Translations under genes and position numbers: made by a program
Shown: positions 33,055 through 42,087 of the stretch, in pieces
How the letters are laid out: each line of letters begins with the position of its first letter
How positions within the stretch are numbered: position 1 is the stretch's first letter
The notes under the pieces: model-generated
The model's database searches: none
Seen by the model: the letters and a program-made list of their open reading frames with translations, nothing else
Told to the model about the DNA's origin: nothing
From: Natronococcus sp. CG52
GTDB lineage: Archaea; Halobacteriota; Halobacteria; Halobacteriales; Natrialbaceae
Direction: 5' to 3'
NCBI RefSeq assembly: GCF_023913515.1
Contig: NZ_CP099391.1
Location: 2,790,001 to 2,854,000, forward strand
Length of the DNA: 64,000 nucleotides

Positions 33055-35724
33055 TTAGGTTGCAGTTTGTACAGGCTCGAATACTAGTTCGAAAAGTGTG
33101 CGTTGGGCTCCACGGAGGTGGTAATTAAACGTCGACTGGGAGATGTCCAGCGCCTCGGAGAGTTCCTTGCCGGTCTGAAGGCGTGGTGATTCGAAGAACC
33201 CACTCCGGTAGGCTAATTGCAGGACCTCCTGCTGGCGAGGCGTGAGCCGCTCCTCGAAGGTCGTCTGTAAGGTGAGGTCCGCCTCCAGCGACCGCGTGCG
33301 GGTTCGTCTGGCCAGAAGTTCGAGATCCGGAACGGGCGTTCGAACCGTGGTGAGGAACGTCGAGACCTCCTTCGTATCCGGGAGGTCGACGACCGCGGTC
33401 GCCGTTCCCGCATCGATAGACAGTGTGCACACGCTCGCGCCTTGTTGGATGAGCAGGCCTGCGAGCGTCGGTTCGGCCAGTCGTGCCTTGTACAATCCGC
33501 CGTCGTCCCGTTCGTCGAGACGAACGATCTCGTCGACGGCGACCGACTGCTCACTGGCAGTCACGAACTCGTCCGGATCAATTCCCGTCACGGTGAAGAA
33601 CACGGTCGTGGGACCGTCCACACCTGGGACCTGCCCCTCGAACTCGATCACGCAGTCAGTGGTCCGAGAGAGGCGACACAGCGGCGGTTCCGCGGTCGTC
33701 GACTGGAGCGTGAGTTCGTAGACGGCGTCTGTCCGGAGAGAGTCTCTCGTCTCGACGGCGTGGATCGCGTAGGCGATCGTCCGACCGAGTTCCGCCAGCA
33801 CCTCGGCGTCACGCGCTTCCTGCTGGGGCGTGCCCCCGTAGACCGTCAGCACGCCATAGACCGAGTCGTCGTACACGAGCGGGATGCAGAGACAGGACCG
33901 GCCACCGCGCTCGAGCGTATCTTCACGCCACGGTGCAGCCCGGGCATCAGTCGCGACGTCGACGACCACCTGTAACTCTCCAGTTCGGACGGCGCCCGCG
34001 AAGGGACTCCCGTTCGCCTCCGAGTCCGGAACCCTGGTCGCGAGGCGGTCCAGATAACCGCTGTCCACGCCCGCCCACGCTCGAGGTTCGACGGTTCTCG
34101 TCTCGGCGTCGTATTCGCCGATCCAGGCGAACTCGTAGAGCGCGGACTCGGCGAGTCGCTCGCAGACGGCGTCGTCGATCGTTTCGACCGTATCGGCTTC
34201 CACGAGCACTTGGTCGATGCCGCGGATGAGCGCGTTGAGCCGATCGAGGCGCGTTAGCTCCTCGTTCCGCCGTGTTAATTCCTGTTCACTCTCGGCGCGA
34301 TCCCAGGCGGTTTCGACGGTCGCGGCAACTGTCTCCGCGAGGTCGATCGTTCGGTCGTCGAACGTGTCGGTCCGCGTCGACGCGACACAGACCACCCCGT
34401 GTCTCCCCAACGGAACGAGCACGAGACTCTCCAGCGTGGACTCCGCGGACCTACGCTCTGGCACAACCAGGTCGGTCTCGATGTCGGTTTCGTCACCGAT
34501 GAACGTCTGCCAGACCTGCTCGGAGAAGTTCTCCGGGAAGTTGACTGCATCAACGTCGACTCCATCGGCGGTGTAGCTAGCGTACTCGTCGATTTCGCCG
34601 GTCTGGTCGTCGTAGGACCAGAGGCCAGCGTACTCGACGTTGAGGACGTCCCGGGTCAGTTCGGCAGTGCGAGCAGCGATCTCATCGGTCTCGGCGTCGA
34701 TCAGATCGGCACTGGCCGAGTTGAGCCGTTCAAGCGACTGGTTCGTTCGCTTTAACTTCTCCTCGGCCTTCTTGCGCTCGGTGATATCGAGTGCGGCACA
34801 AGTCAATCCGGTGACTTCTCCGGATTCGTCCTGGACCGGGGAGACCGTGAGGTCGTACGTTACTTCGCCGCTCGGTAACTCGTAGGTCAGTTCCTCGCGG
34901 ACAGCCTCGCCGGTTTCCAAAACGGTCCGCTTCGGCGCCAGTAGAGTCTCTGCCGCCTCGGGTGGCAACAGTTCGTCGTCTCGCTTTCCCAGCATGTCCA
35001 CGTCCCTGAAATCTGGATCGGGATTTTTGAGCCACGTGTACCGCAGATCGGTATCCATTCGGAACAGGACGAGCGGCGAGTTCTCCACCGCGATGTCGAG
35101 TTGCTCTTTCTCCGTTTGGAGTTCTCGTTTGAGCCGCTTGCGCTCGGTGACGTCGATGACGAACTCGACGTACTCGTCGTCCAGTTTCCGCGATTCGAAG
35201 AGGCCCCACCACCGGGACCCGTCGGCGTGATAGTACTGTTTCTCGTAGGGTACCCCGCTGTCCGTTTCCTCGACCTGTTCGATGTGTCGCTTCGAGTTCA
35301 CGAAGAACTCCTCGGGGGTGAGGTCACGCCACGACGTGCCGAGCGCCTCGTCGTACTCCAGGCCGGACATTTCCAGGAAGGCGTCGTTCGCGTCGCTGAT
35401 GGCCAGATTGCTCCCCCAGACGATGACACCGACCATCTCGGAGTCGAATACGGGGTGGGAGCGAATCCGTTCTCGCGGTCCGTTCGAGTTCCCGGTCCCC
35501 TCCGGTTCACCGCTAACGGGTCGCCACCACACCCGTCCGCGCGCGCCGACCTTCTTCGTCTCGAGTGGCCCGTCTTCGACGAGCGCCTCTAGTTTATTGT
35601 AGACCGTTCGGTGTGTACAGTCGAACTCGGCGGCGACTTCCGGAGTCGTCAATGGCGTACCGGGCGGCTCGAGCGTGTCGACCACCTCCAGCACTTTGGC
35701 CGGTAAGAGGGTGGAAGAACTCAT
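33055..35724 (-). CDS. BAT-type regulator with HTH, PAS, GAF and HTH-10 domains
   Basis: The 889-residue regulator has these domains in order. An N-terminal winged helix spans 1-70 (TPEVAAEFDCTHRTVYNKLE). Two PAS domains lie at about 95-200 and 210-325, each followed by a DITERK-type PAC end. Two GAF domains lie at about 335-475 and 500-650, then a bacterio-opsin activator (BAT) domain at 660-815 and a C-terminal HTH-10 at 825-885 (LTPRQQEVLQLAYRSGFFES, LSEALDISQSTFNYHLRGAQ). Such proteins sense redox, light or small ligands and act as transcription activators. It is single in its transcription unit, within a low-GC island. Having HTHs at both ends is a haloarchaeal feature. Confidence 0.9.
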   Translation of the reverse strand: MSSSTLLPAKVLEVVDTLEPPGTPLTTPEVAAEFDCTHRTVYNKLEALVEDGPLETKKVGARGRVWWRPVSGEPEGTGNSNGPRERIRSHPVFDSEMVGVIVWGSNLAISDANDAFLEMSGLEYDEALGTSWRDLTPEEFFVNSKRHIEQVEETDSGVPYEKQYYHADGSRWWGLFESRKLDDEYVEFVIDVTERKRLKRELQTEKEQLDIAVENSPLVLFRMDTDLRYTWLKNPDPDFRDVDMLGKRDDELLPPEAAETLLAPKRTVLETGEAVREELTYELPSGEVTYDLTVSPVQDESGEVTGLTCAALDITERKKAEEKLKRTNQSLERLNSASADLIDAETDEIAARTAELTRDVLNVEYAGLWSYDDQTGEIDEYASYTADGVDVDAVNFPENFSEQVWQTFIGDETDIETDLVVPERRSAESTLESLVLVPLGRHGVVCVASTRTDTFDDRTIDLAETVAATVETAWDRAESEQELTRRNEELTRLDRLNALIRGIDQVLVEADTVETIDDAVCERLAESALYEFAWIGEYDAETRTVEPRAWAGVDSGYLDRLATRVPDSEANGSPFAGAVRTGELQVVVDVATDARAAPWREDTLERGGRSCLCIPLVYDDSVYGVLTVYGGTPQQEARDAEVLAELGRTIAYAIHAVETRDSLRTDAVYELTLQSTTAEPPLCRLSRTTDCVIEFEGQVPGVDGPTTVFFTVTGIDPDEFVTASEQSVAVDEIVRLDERDDGGLYKARLAEPTLAGLLIQQGASVCTLSIDAGTATAVVDLPDTKEVSTFLTTVRTPVPDLELLARRTRTRSLEADLTLQTTFEERLTPRQQEVLQLAYRSGFFESPRLQTGKELSEALDISQSTFNYHLRGAQRTLFELVFEPVQTAT

Positions 35725-36333
35725 ACACCTAGGAGGCCCGATGGGAACAAAAGGGTTCTGTTGACAGAAACGATGTTTGAATGTCGCGATGCACGTGCCG
35801 AAAGACCATCGTTTGCCGGGCTCGTACGGCGAGGCTGTTCAGCCCTCGGCTCTCGATGGGGAAACACGGTGCTGAACGGTCGGCGGGCCTACGCGACTGC
35901 CCCTGTCCGCCACTCTGCCGGCGCCATCCGAACGCGGCGCCGTGTAAGATTCGCGCACTGTAGTCGGCGCGGCTTTTGAAACCTCTCACCGATTGAGTGT
36001 TTCAACAAGGCCCTTTGATCCTAATGCCGTCGTTCGATTCGTCTCGTTTGGATTATCGGCCCCCAGTATGGTGACCACGTTATCATACGCGTTCTTCGTC
36101 GTGATCCTCGTTGCTGGAACTACCTGATACTATGAAAATTTGTTATGGGTCTCGTGTTCTGTTCGCATCTGCACGTAACGAATCGGCTAACTCAGATTCA
36201 GAACCAAGGTCGAATAACGAAATCGGATCACCGACTGCTGTTACGTAGAGAGTGCGAACTGATTACTGCTCTTGTGCCAGTTTGCAGCGATGAACTCGGC
36301 CAATGATCGAGGTTAGAAGCGTAGAGGTGTCTA
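35725..36333. other. Low-GC intergenic stretch
   Basis: No gene is convincing in these 609 bp. Short frames on both strands at 35729-35989 have no coding character. A 19-residue hydrophobic frame at 36068-36127 (MVTTLSYAFFVVILVAGTT) could be a membrane peptide or the stump of a lost gene. The AT content rises toward the right, fitting a decayed insertion. Confidence 0.4.
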
Positions 36334-36828
36334 TCAGTCGTGAGGTCGCTCTTCGACGATAACTATCGGATCGTACGCTCGATGAACCTGTCCAATCCCG
36401 GGGCCTGCGACGAGTTCCCAGTCGCCAGCGACCGTCGCTTCAAACGACCCAGTGGTGAAAAACCTCGCTGCCCCGGAAGGGATTTCGTCATCCCCTTCAA
36501 CGACGATGGCAGCCGTCTGAACGTCCTCTCCTTCGTTCGGCGGGACGAGTTCGACGCTGACTTCACCGGTAATGGATTCGCCACCGGCGTTTCCGAGAAC
36601 GACACCGATTTCAAATGTGTCGCCAACAGTGACGCCGCTCGGTTCCTGCGGCTGATTCCGAAGGAGAATGAACTCGCCGGGTGCGTCTTCGTCGACCTTG
36701 AAATTGGGCGCATCAGAGCCGGTATCCGTTTCGGTAGTAGACTCATCATCAGCGCTAGTACCACTCAAACACCCAGCGATAATGGGCACGCCGACTGGGA
36801 GGCTGGTGAGGAGGGCACGGCGGCGCAT
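36334..36828 (-). CDS. Tat lipoprotein with CARDB-like beta domain
   Basis: The 164-residue lipoprotein starts MRRRALLTSLPVGVPIIAGC, with a Tat-like start and lipobox, then a Thr/Asp-rich linker. A beta-sandwich of about 110 residues follows (FKVDEDAPGEFILLRN, VGDTFEIGVVLGNAGGE, SFEATVAGDWELVAG) resembling CARDB adhesion/ligand modules. GTTTATGC (complement of 36851-36858) lies 27 bp before the ATG and supports this start over an upstream ATG at 36894. Confidence 0.72.
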   Translation of the reverse strand: MRRRALLTSLPVGVPIIAGCLSGTSADDESTTETDTGSDAPNFKVDEDAPGEFILLRNQPQEPSGVTVGDTFEIGVVLGNAGGESITGEVSVELVPPNEGEDVQTAAIVVEGDDEIPSGAARFFTTGSFEATVAGDWELVAGPGIGQVHRAYDPIVIVEERPHD

Positions 36829-36952
36829 ATTTAACAGACATCTCGGAAGTGCATAAACATTGATGGTTTCTCTCCCCGGTGATTCACCCGTCACCGATAC
36901 GGAATACCGCCGACGAACGTGTCAACACAGCGATTTTCAACACCGCCGAGTA

Positions 36953-37233
36953 CTATGCCGGTGCTGTTTCTGGATTCACGTCCGTCAGCGGCAGATCGAC
37001 CTCGATGGAATCGTACCAGACTGTCGGTTTCTTCGACCGGCCGGCGTGCTCGAACTCGAGCGGATGGAGCCCCTCGAACTCTTCGAGGTTTCGATGGACC
37101 TGTCGGATGTCACGATCGACGAGTCGCGCGGTCGAGCACGAAGCGTCTCGAGCACCCCCTGCTCGTCGCCGTTCCGGAATCGGATGTGCATCGTTCGCTC
37201 GTCGTTTGTCTTGCTTTTGGCAGAATTCGCCAT
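36953..37233 (-). pseudogene. HVO_A0114-like antitoxin gene with internal deletion and frameshift
   Basis: An ATG at 37233 opens MANSAKSKTNDERTMHIRFR and runs NGDEQGVLETLRA, the expected N-terminus of an HVO_A0114-like regulator. The frame then leaves homology near 37150 and continues as low-complexity sequence. The expected C-terminus (ARLVDRDIRQVHRNL onward) follows in another frame. About 95 codons remain against roughly 130 in the family, so an internal segment is missing and the frame is shifted. Confidence 0.6.
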
Positions 37234-37525
37234 TATCGTTCACCTCTCGTTTGAATCGTTTGAACAGCGGTTCGAGACCGTCAAACTCGACGGTATTGAT
37301 GCCGTCAGGATCGTCCGAGCGATGCTTGTGGCGCCGACCAACACCGGGATGATCGGGGAAGCTATCGTACCGGATGATCGTCTCATCATCCTCGTTTCCG
37401 TACTGGAGTGAGTATTTCACTCCGTCCTGGTAGCGGTCTGACTCCGGTACCGACCGCGCTCCGACTTCGACGTATGTGTCACCGAAGTCCTCGGTTATAG
37501 CGTTAGAAGGCGGTCGCACCATCAT
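36953..37525 (-). CDS. DUF6516/TumE-like toxin fused in frame to an HVO_A0114-like HTH remnant
   Basis: The 190-residue frame is a chimera. Residues 1-105 match the DUF6516 (TumE-like) family: KYSLQYGNEDDETIIRYDSF, then DHPGVGRRHKHRSDD. Residues 130-185 instead match the C-terminal winged helix of HVO_A0114-like DNA-binding proteins: ARLVDRDIRQVHRNLEEFEG and GRSKKPTVWYDSIEVDLPL. These are normally two overlapping genes of one module. The join comes from a deletion in the second gene that also removed the toxin's stop (see the pseudogene at 36953-37233). ATG at 37525 or 37522 is likely, with AAGGTGAT overlapping. Whether the fusion is expressed or active is unknown. Confidence 0.6.
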   Translation of the reverse strand: MMVRPPSNAITEDFGDTYVEVGARSVPESDRYQDGVKYSLQYGNEDDETIIRYDSFPDHPGVGRRHKHRSDDPDGINTVEFDGLEPLFKRFKREVNDNGEFCQKQDKRRANDAHPIPERRRAGGARDASCSTARLVDRDIRQVHRNLEEFEGLHPLEFEHAGRSKKPTVWYDSIEVDLPLTDVNPETAPA

Positions 37526-37627
37526 CACCTTCGGCCATCAACTGTCGTTACTCGGCACAACGGCATGATCGTCGTTACCAACCACAACAATAGAGCGCCG
37601 ATTTCGTGTTCGTGAATATCGCGAATA

Positions 37628-39784
37628 CTATTCCTCTGCGAGACGACTGCCGCCCGGCGGCATGAAGTGCTGGATCCGGTCCGGACTGGCGATCTTCCGT
37701 ACGAACGACTCGTCCTCGAATCGCTCGCGGAACTGCCGGTACATCCGCTTGGCGGCGTCGGCCTGGGCGTACCGACCCGGCTCGAGTTCGATCGTCGTTT
37801 CGGCCTGGCCCTCGATCGCCGACGCCGGACCGCCGATGACCCGGGTGTACGGCTCACACTGGATGCCGACCGCCGCGCCGACGGCCGTATCGCGGTAGTA
37901 GGTCCGGTCTCCGCGGATGGCGAACCCGCCCTTCTCGAGGTACTCGCCGCTCTCGGGCGTCTTCGTCACCTGATCCGAGTCCACGGCGTAGACGTCGCCC
38001 GCGTAGCGGCCGTCCTTCCAGACCGACGAGTAGGTGACGGCGAACTGGGCGGCCTCCTCGACGCTCGAGTCGGGCAACTCGATGTCCGAAGAGGAAGCCT
38101 CGCTGGGGTCGGTCGCCTTCAGGACCGTGACGGGGCCGCCGTGGGCCTGGGTGTGCAACACCTTGTCGCCGGGCTCGAGATACTTCTTGACGAGCTCCTC
38201 GTTCTGGTCGGCGTTGCGCCCGCCGATCACGAGGTAGCCGTCGCTGGTGTGGAACCAGCGGAATCGGTCGAACCAGGGCTCGTTCTCGCGGATCGGGATC
38301 GAGGGCATCTCGAGCCAGTTCCGGTCTTCGGTCTCCTCGTCCTCGTCGTCACCCTCGTCGCCCTCGTCTTCGGCCTCCCACTCGTCGCGGCGGCGTTTGG
38401 CCTCCTCGAGGTCCTCGCGGGTGTTCTCGATGGCGGCCAGCGCGCCCTCCTTTTTCTCCTCGATGCGCTTCGCCTCGGTGTACAGTCGGTCGGCGTTCTG
38501 TTCGACGCCGTCGTGGGCGACGAGGTCGATTCGCTCGCCGTCGATATCGACGGTGACGATTCCCTCGCTCCCGTCGACGTCGACGACCGCCTCGGCGGCC
38601 TCGATGTCGCGTTCCTTGCCCTCCTCGAATCGCTCCTCGATCTCGTCCCAGGGGCGGTCCTGGGCGCGGGCGTTCTGGATCGTCGAGAGAATCTCGTCGA
38701 CCAGTCCGTAGCGGGCGTAGAGTAACTCGGCGTTCTCCCGCTGGGCCTCGGCCTGCTGTTCGAATCCCTCGATCGCCCCCTGCTGTTGCTCGATGATCCG
38801 CTCCTGTTTAGCGATCTCCTCCTCGAAGTCCGGCCGTTGCTCGGTCGGATCCGGCTCCTCGTCCTCGAGTTCGAGCCGGAAGAAGTAGTCGTCGAGCGCG
38901 GCCAGGAAGCTGTCGGCGGCCTCGGCGGTCAGGCCGGCCTCCTTGTGCTCCTCGAGCGGGAACGGCGTCGCGTCGACGACGCGGCCCGCGTTCGAGTCCG
39001 CGTCGTCGGCGTCCTCGCCGTCGTCCTCGGGCTCGCTCTCGAGGTAGAGCCGGGGGTCGAAATTCTCGTTCCGGACGTCGATCGCGAGGCGTTCGATCGC
39101 CTCGTAAAGCCGCCGATAATCGTCCTCAGCGGCGTCGCCGATGTCGAGCGCCTTCTCGACGCCGGCGCGGGTACAGATCTCCTCGGCGTAGAGTCCCCCG
39201 AGGTTGAGCTGGGTCGCCAGCGTCCGGACGACGTCGGTGTCGGAGTCCTCCATCTCGTGGTCGAACGCCTCGCGCGAGACCGACAGCGGGTTCGTCCGCG
39301 TGTCGGGGAACTCGTACCGCGAGCCGGGAACGACGGTCCGCGATTTGAGGCGGACCGTCTCGAGGCAGTCGATCACCTCGTACTCGCCGTCGGTGACGGC
39401 GATGTTCCCCTGACCGAACAGTTCGACGATGATGCGGGTCGTGCCGTCCTCGCGCTCGAAGACGAACTCGAGGATGCGGTCGAACTCGAACTGTTCGACC
39501 CCGGCGAAGTCCGCGCCGGAGAGTCGGTTCCGGAGCATCATCGCGAACTGGGGCGGTCGGCCGGGGGCGTCCGGGACGCGCTCCGGCGCGACCGTGTGGG
39601 CGCGCTTGACCTCGCCGACTTCGATCATCAGTTCGAGGCGACCCCGGTCGAAGTCCCGCATCTTGAGCCGGAGGAGATCGTCGCCGTAGAGGTAGGCCTT
39701 GTCGACCTTCGCTCCCTCGTAGGCACCGAACTCCCCGACGAGGGCCGCGAGGTCGACGCTTGTAAGCTCCCGCTTCGGATCCAT
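37628..39784 (-). CDS. rqcH: Ribosome quality-control protein RqcH (NFACT/NEMF family)
   Basis: The 718-residue protein starts MDPKRELTSVDLAALVGEFG. The NFACT-N domain spans 1-250, with MMLRNRLSGADF and FGQGNIAVTDG. Helical/coiled regions with acidic low-complexity loops (DEGDEGDDEDEE near 500) follow, then the NFACT-R domain near 530-640 with WFHTSDGYLVIGGRNADQNE. RqcH/NEMF/Rqc2 binds obstructed large subunits and recruits tRNA to add C-terminal tails to stalled chains. Bacterial RqcH adds alanine; the archaeal residue is not certain from sequence. The gene stands alone. Confidence 0.92.
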   Translation of the reverse strand: MDPKRELTSVDLAALVGEFGAYEGAKVDKAYLYGDDLLRLKMRDFDRGRLELMIEVGEVKRAHTVAPERVPDAPGRPPQFAMMLRNRLSGADFAGVEQFEFDRILEFVFEREDGTTRIIVELFGQGNIAVTDGEYEVIDCLETVRLKSRTVVPGSRYEFPDTRTNPLSVSREAFDHEMEDSDTDVVRTLATQLNLGGLYAEEICTRAGVEKALDIGDAAEDDYRRLYEAIERLAIDVRNENFDPRLYLESEPEDDGEDADDADSNAGRVVDATPFPLEEHKEAGLTAEAADSFLAALDDYFFRLELEDEEPDPTEQRPDFEEEIAKQERIIEQQQGAIEGFEQQAEAQRENAELLYARYGLVDEILSTIQNARAQDRPWDEIEERFEEGKERDIEAAEAVVDVDGSEGIVTVDIDGERIDLVAHDGVEQNADRLYTEAKRIEEKKEGALAAIENTREDLEEAKRRRDEWEAEDEGDEGDDEDEETEDRNWLEMPSIPIRENEPWFDRFRWFHTSDGYLVIGGRNADQNEELVKKYLEPGDKVLHTQAHGGPVTVLKATDPSEASSSDIELPDSSVEEAAQFAVTYSSVWKDGRYAGDVYAVDSDQVTKTPESGEYLEKGGFAIRGDRTYYRDTAVGAAVGIQCEPYTRVIGGPASAIEGQAETTIELEPGRYAQADAAKRMYRQFRERFEDESFVRKIASPDRIQHFMPPGGSRLAEE

Positions 39785-39941
39785 GTGCTACACTGCCCGG
39801 CCCGGTCAAAAAGGCGTGTCGCTCCGACTCGAGCGAAGTCAGAACGCTAATCCGTGACACCGCCCTCGAAAACGGTATGAGACGCGTCTCCGAACCGCCG
39901 TGCGACCGTCCGCGTTCCCTCCACGGAGGTCGTCGTTACCG

Positions 39942-40586
39942 ATGAGTGCGCCCGCCAACACTCCCTGGTCCGACGTCTACCAGCTTTCGTCGTTCCTCGG
40001 TCAACTCGAGGCCGCGGGCGGGGTCTCGGTTCGCACGCTGGTCGACGAACTCGACGTCGACCTCCCCGTCGACGGCATCGCCTACCACGACCGCGGAATC
40101 CGGGTTCCGGGCTACGACGCGACCTTCGTTCACGAGCCGACCGGTTCGCGGGGTCGGCCGGCGTTCAGCGTCGAGATCGACACCGTCGGCCCGCGGAACG
40201 CGTGGGCGGTCTTCGACAACACGCTGTCCTGGGACGTCTACCTCCTTCGTACCGAGGGTATCGCGGCTCTCGCCTGGGTGAGCGACGAGGAGTACCGGAT
40301 CGAGGAGGCGGACCAGTTCTCGTCGAAGCGCGACGCGCTCGCCGCCGGTCGGTTCTCCTTCGGCGTCTTCCTCTACGGCGAGGAGGACTGGAACGAACAG
40401 GTAGAGATGATAGAACGCACGAACTCGCCGGCCTACCTCATGGGCGAGGACGGCAAGTCCATCGTGCCGAACACGCAGTCGGAGTTCTACGACTACGTCG
40501 ACTCGACGGTCACGGAGTTCCGGACGAGCGGCGCGGCCCCGGACTACCTCGGGCTACTCGAACTCGAGGTAACCATCGACGGCTGA
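39942..40586 (+). CDS. Conserved haloarchaeal protein, unknown function
   Basis: The 214-residue acidic protein starts MSAPANTPWSDVYQLSSFLG, with mixed alpha/beta sequence (FSVEIDTVGPRNAWAVFDN, DVYLLRTEGIAALAWVSDE, FSFGVFLYGEEDW). There is no signal, TM segment or known motif. An upstream in-frame ATG adds only low-complexity residues. It is divergent from rqcH. No role is proposed. Confidence 0.72.
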   Translation: MSAPANTPWSDVYQLSSFLGQLEAAGGVSVRTLVDELDVDLPVDGIAYHDRGIRVPGYDATFVHEPTGSRGRPAFSVEIDTVGPRNAWAVFDNTLSWDVYLLRTEGIAALAWVSDEEYRIEEADQFSSKRDALAAGRFSFGVFLYGEEDWNEQVEMIERTNSPAYLMGEDGKSIVPNTQSEFYDYVDSTVTEFRTSGAAPDYLGLLELEVTIDG

Positions 40587-40606
40587 CGGCCGTCGCTTCC
40601 AACCCG

Positions 40607-40762
40607 TCACAGCGAGATCGCCGCGATATCGGTCGAGCCGCAGCACGGACAGTCCGTCGCGTCTCTCGAGAGCGTTCGGCCGCATCGACGACACTCGACG
40701 TGAACCTCGGTGCGATCGAGGCCGTAGTTGACTCGATTCAGGAGGTCGCCGAGTGGCGTCAT
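40607..40762 (-). CDS. 51-residue zinc-ribbon protein
   Basis: MTPLGDLLNRVNYGLDRTEV is followed by CRRCG and CPCCGS, two CxxC knuckles about 13 residues apart that form a zinc ribbon. This small protein is typical of haloarchaea. The longer upstream frame lacks coding character, so the ATG at 40762 was used. It is convergent with the gene at 39942 and divergent from the ZIP transporter. Confidence 0.75.
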   Translation of the reverse strand: MTPLGDLLNRVNYGLDRTEVHVECRRCGRTLSRDATDCPCCGSTDIAAISL

Positions 40763-40907
40763 CGGATAGGCTACCGTGCCCGCGGACCCAGTAAATGCTT
40801 TTTGATCGGTCGAACCGGAACTGCCGACGACGGATGCCGAGTACCGAGAGCCGTCTCCGCGGACACGAGCCGACTTTTTGCCCCTCGAGGGAGACGTGAC
40901 AGTCGTA

Positions 40908-41717
40908 ATGACGCTCGCTACTGTCGTGCTCGTCGCGCTGCTCGCCGGCTGTGCGACGGGGATCGGTGCCCTCCCGACGCTGGCTACCACGCGCGTGAGC
41001 CACCGCGTCTACGACGGCGCGATCGGCCTCGCCGCCGGGATCATGGTCGGAGCGGCCGTCTTCGCGCTGATCGTCCCGGGCCTCGAACTCGGGACGCCCT
41101 GGGAGGTCGTCGCCGGACTGCTCGCCGGCGGCGCGTTCATGCTCGTCACGAACGCGCTGCTCCCGCATCTGCACCTGCACTTTCGCGACGAGCACCTCGA
41201 GGGAACCGCCGTGGTCGACGAGGCGTCCTTTCCCGATCGACTCGAACCGGCCGACGAGGACGACGGTGCGCTTCGACGGGCGCTTCTCGTCGGCAGTGCC
41301 GTCACGATCCACAACGTTCCCGAGGGGCTGGCGGTCGGTATCGCGTTCGCCAGCGGCGAGACGGCGCTCGGATTTTCCATCGCGACCGCAATCGCCGTCC
41401 AGAACGTCCCCGACGGGTTCGCGATGGCGGTGCCAGCCGTCCGCGCCGGCGTCTCGAAACCGAGGACAGTCCTCTATACGACGCTCTCGGGCGGTGTTCC
41501 CGAACCGATCGCCGCCGCGGTCGGCTTCGCGCTGGTCGCCGTCGTCACGGGACTCTTTCCCGTCGCCGCCGGGTTCGCTGCGGGCGCGATGATCGCGGTC
41601 GTCTTCCGCGAACTCGTCCCCTCGAGTCACGGCCACGGCTACGCCGACACGGCGACGGGGACGTTCGTCTGTGGGTTCGCGATTATGCTCGTCGTAGATA
41701 CGGTGCTCGCCGTCTGA
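40908..41717 (+). CDS. ZIP-family metal transporter
   Basis: The 269-residue transporter starts MTLATVVLVALLAGCATGIG and has eight predicted TM helices. HLHLHF in the cytoplasmic loop and the helix TIHNVPEGLAVG near residue 132, with the conserved His-Asn-x-x-Glu-Gly, form the binuclear metal site. VQNVPDGFAM in the next helix completes it. ZIP proteins import Zn, Fe or Mn. CTTTTTG at 40874-40880 lies about 31 bp before the ATG. It is followed by a 370-bp convergent spacer before elp3. Confidence 0.88.
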   Translation: MTLATVVLVALLAGCATGIGALPTLATTRVSHRVYDGAIGLAAGIMVGAAVFALIVPGLELGTPWEVVAGLLAGGAFMLVTNALLPHLHLHFRDEHLEGTAVVDEASFPDRLEPADEDDGALRRALLVGSAVTIHNVPEGLAVGIAFASGETALGFSIATAIAVQNVPDGFAMAVPAVRAGVSKPRTVLYTTLSGGVPEPIAAAVGFALVAVVTGLFPVAAGFAAGAMIAVVFRELVPSSHGHGYADTATGTFVCGFAIMLVVDTVLAV

Positions 41718-41747
41718 AACGGATTGCGTCGGAGTCAAGAAGCGAGA

Positions 41748-41885
41748 TCACAGAGCGCGCCGTCGCGGGCCACTCGAGGGGGGAATCGAGCGGGGGATAG
41801 CGACGGCGCGCTCGAATGAGGTACAGCGGGTGTGGCGCTGGTTGTCTGGGGGGAGTGTGATCAATGCCGACGTTCGTCGGCAGCT
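41748..41885 (-). ncRNA. Candidate structured small RNA (or tiny ORF) between convergent genes
   Basis: The ZIP gene ends at 41717 and elp3 ends at 42088 on the other strand, so no mRNA 5' end is expected in the 370-bp gap, yet a strong minus-strand promoter sits at 41906-41919. The predicted start is near 41885. The 5' end holds a perfect hairpin GCCGACG/CGTCGGC (41866-41872, 41875-41881), and CAGCG/CGCTG pair at 41824-41828 and 41836-41840. A 38-codon frame with a TTG start (41748-41864) is the coding alternative. The 3' end is a guess; no clear T-rich terminator is visible. Confidence 0.35.
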
Positions 41886-41905
41886 AATGCTTTTCCACCA
41901 GTATG

Positions 41906-41919
41906 TATAAAAATTTCGG
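41906..41919 (-). promoter_or_regulatory. Orphan BRE/TATA promoter in the convergent spacer
   Basis: CCGAAA (complement of 41914-41919) directly precedes TTTTTATA (complement of 41906-41913), one of the clearest archaeal core promoters in the window. It points into sequence without an annotated gene. A second AT-rich box TATTTTTAG at 41931-41939 faces the other way. Confidence 0.5.
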
Positions 41920-42087
41920 AACTGCAGCCGTATTTTTAGTGGCAGGACCTACCGATTGATCGGTCGATCGGCGACTCGAGATCGCCGACACCGATCCGAT
42001 CTCGCGGCTCTCGAGCGTTCGCGTCGCTCGAGGACGGTTCAAGACGAAGGCATCGGGCGTCGAGAACGGTTCCGACGGTCGCGGCCG

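Noticed and set aside
35761-35989. Short frames on both strands, considered as transposase remnants
   Set aside because: No DDE or HUH motif and no inverted repeats flank them.
32030-36290. Weak similarity between 32033-32100 and 36240-36290 (TTACGT...ACTGATT)
   Set aside because: Only short pieces match and their spacing differs; not enough to call a dispersed repeat.
36953-37410. Plus-strand frames over the toxin-antitoxin region
   Set aside because: The minus strand shows family homology on both sides of the deletion, and the plus frames do not.
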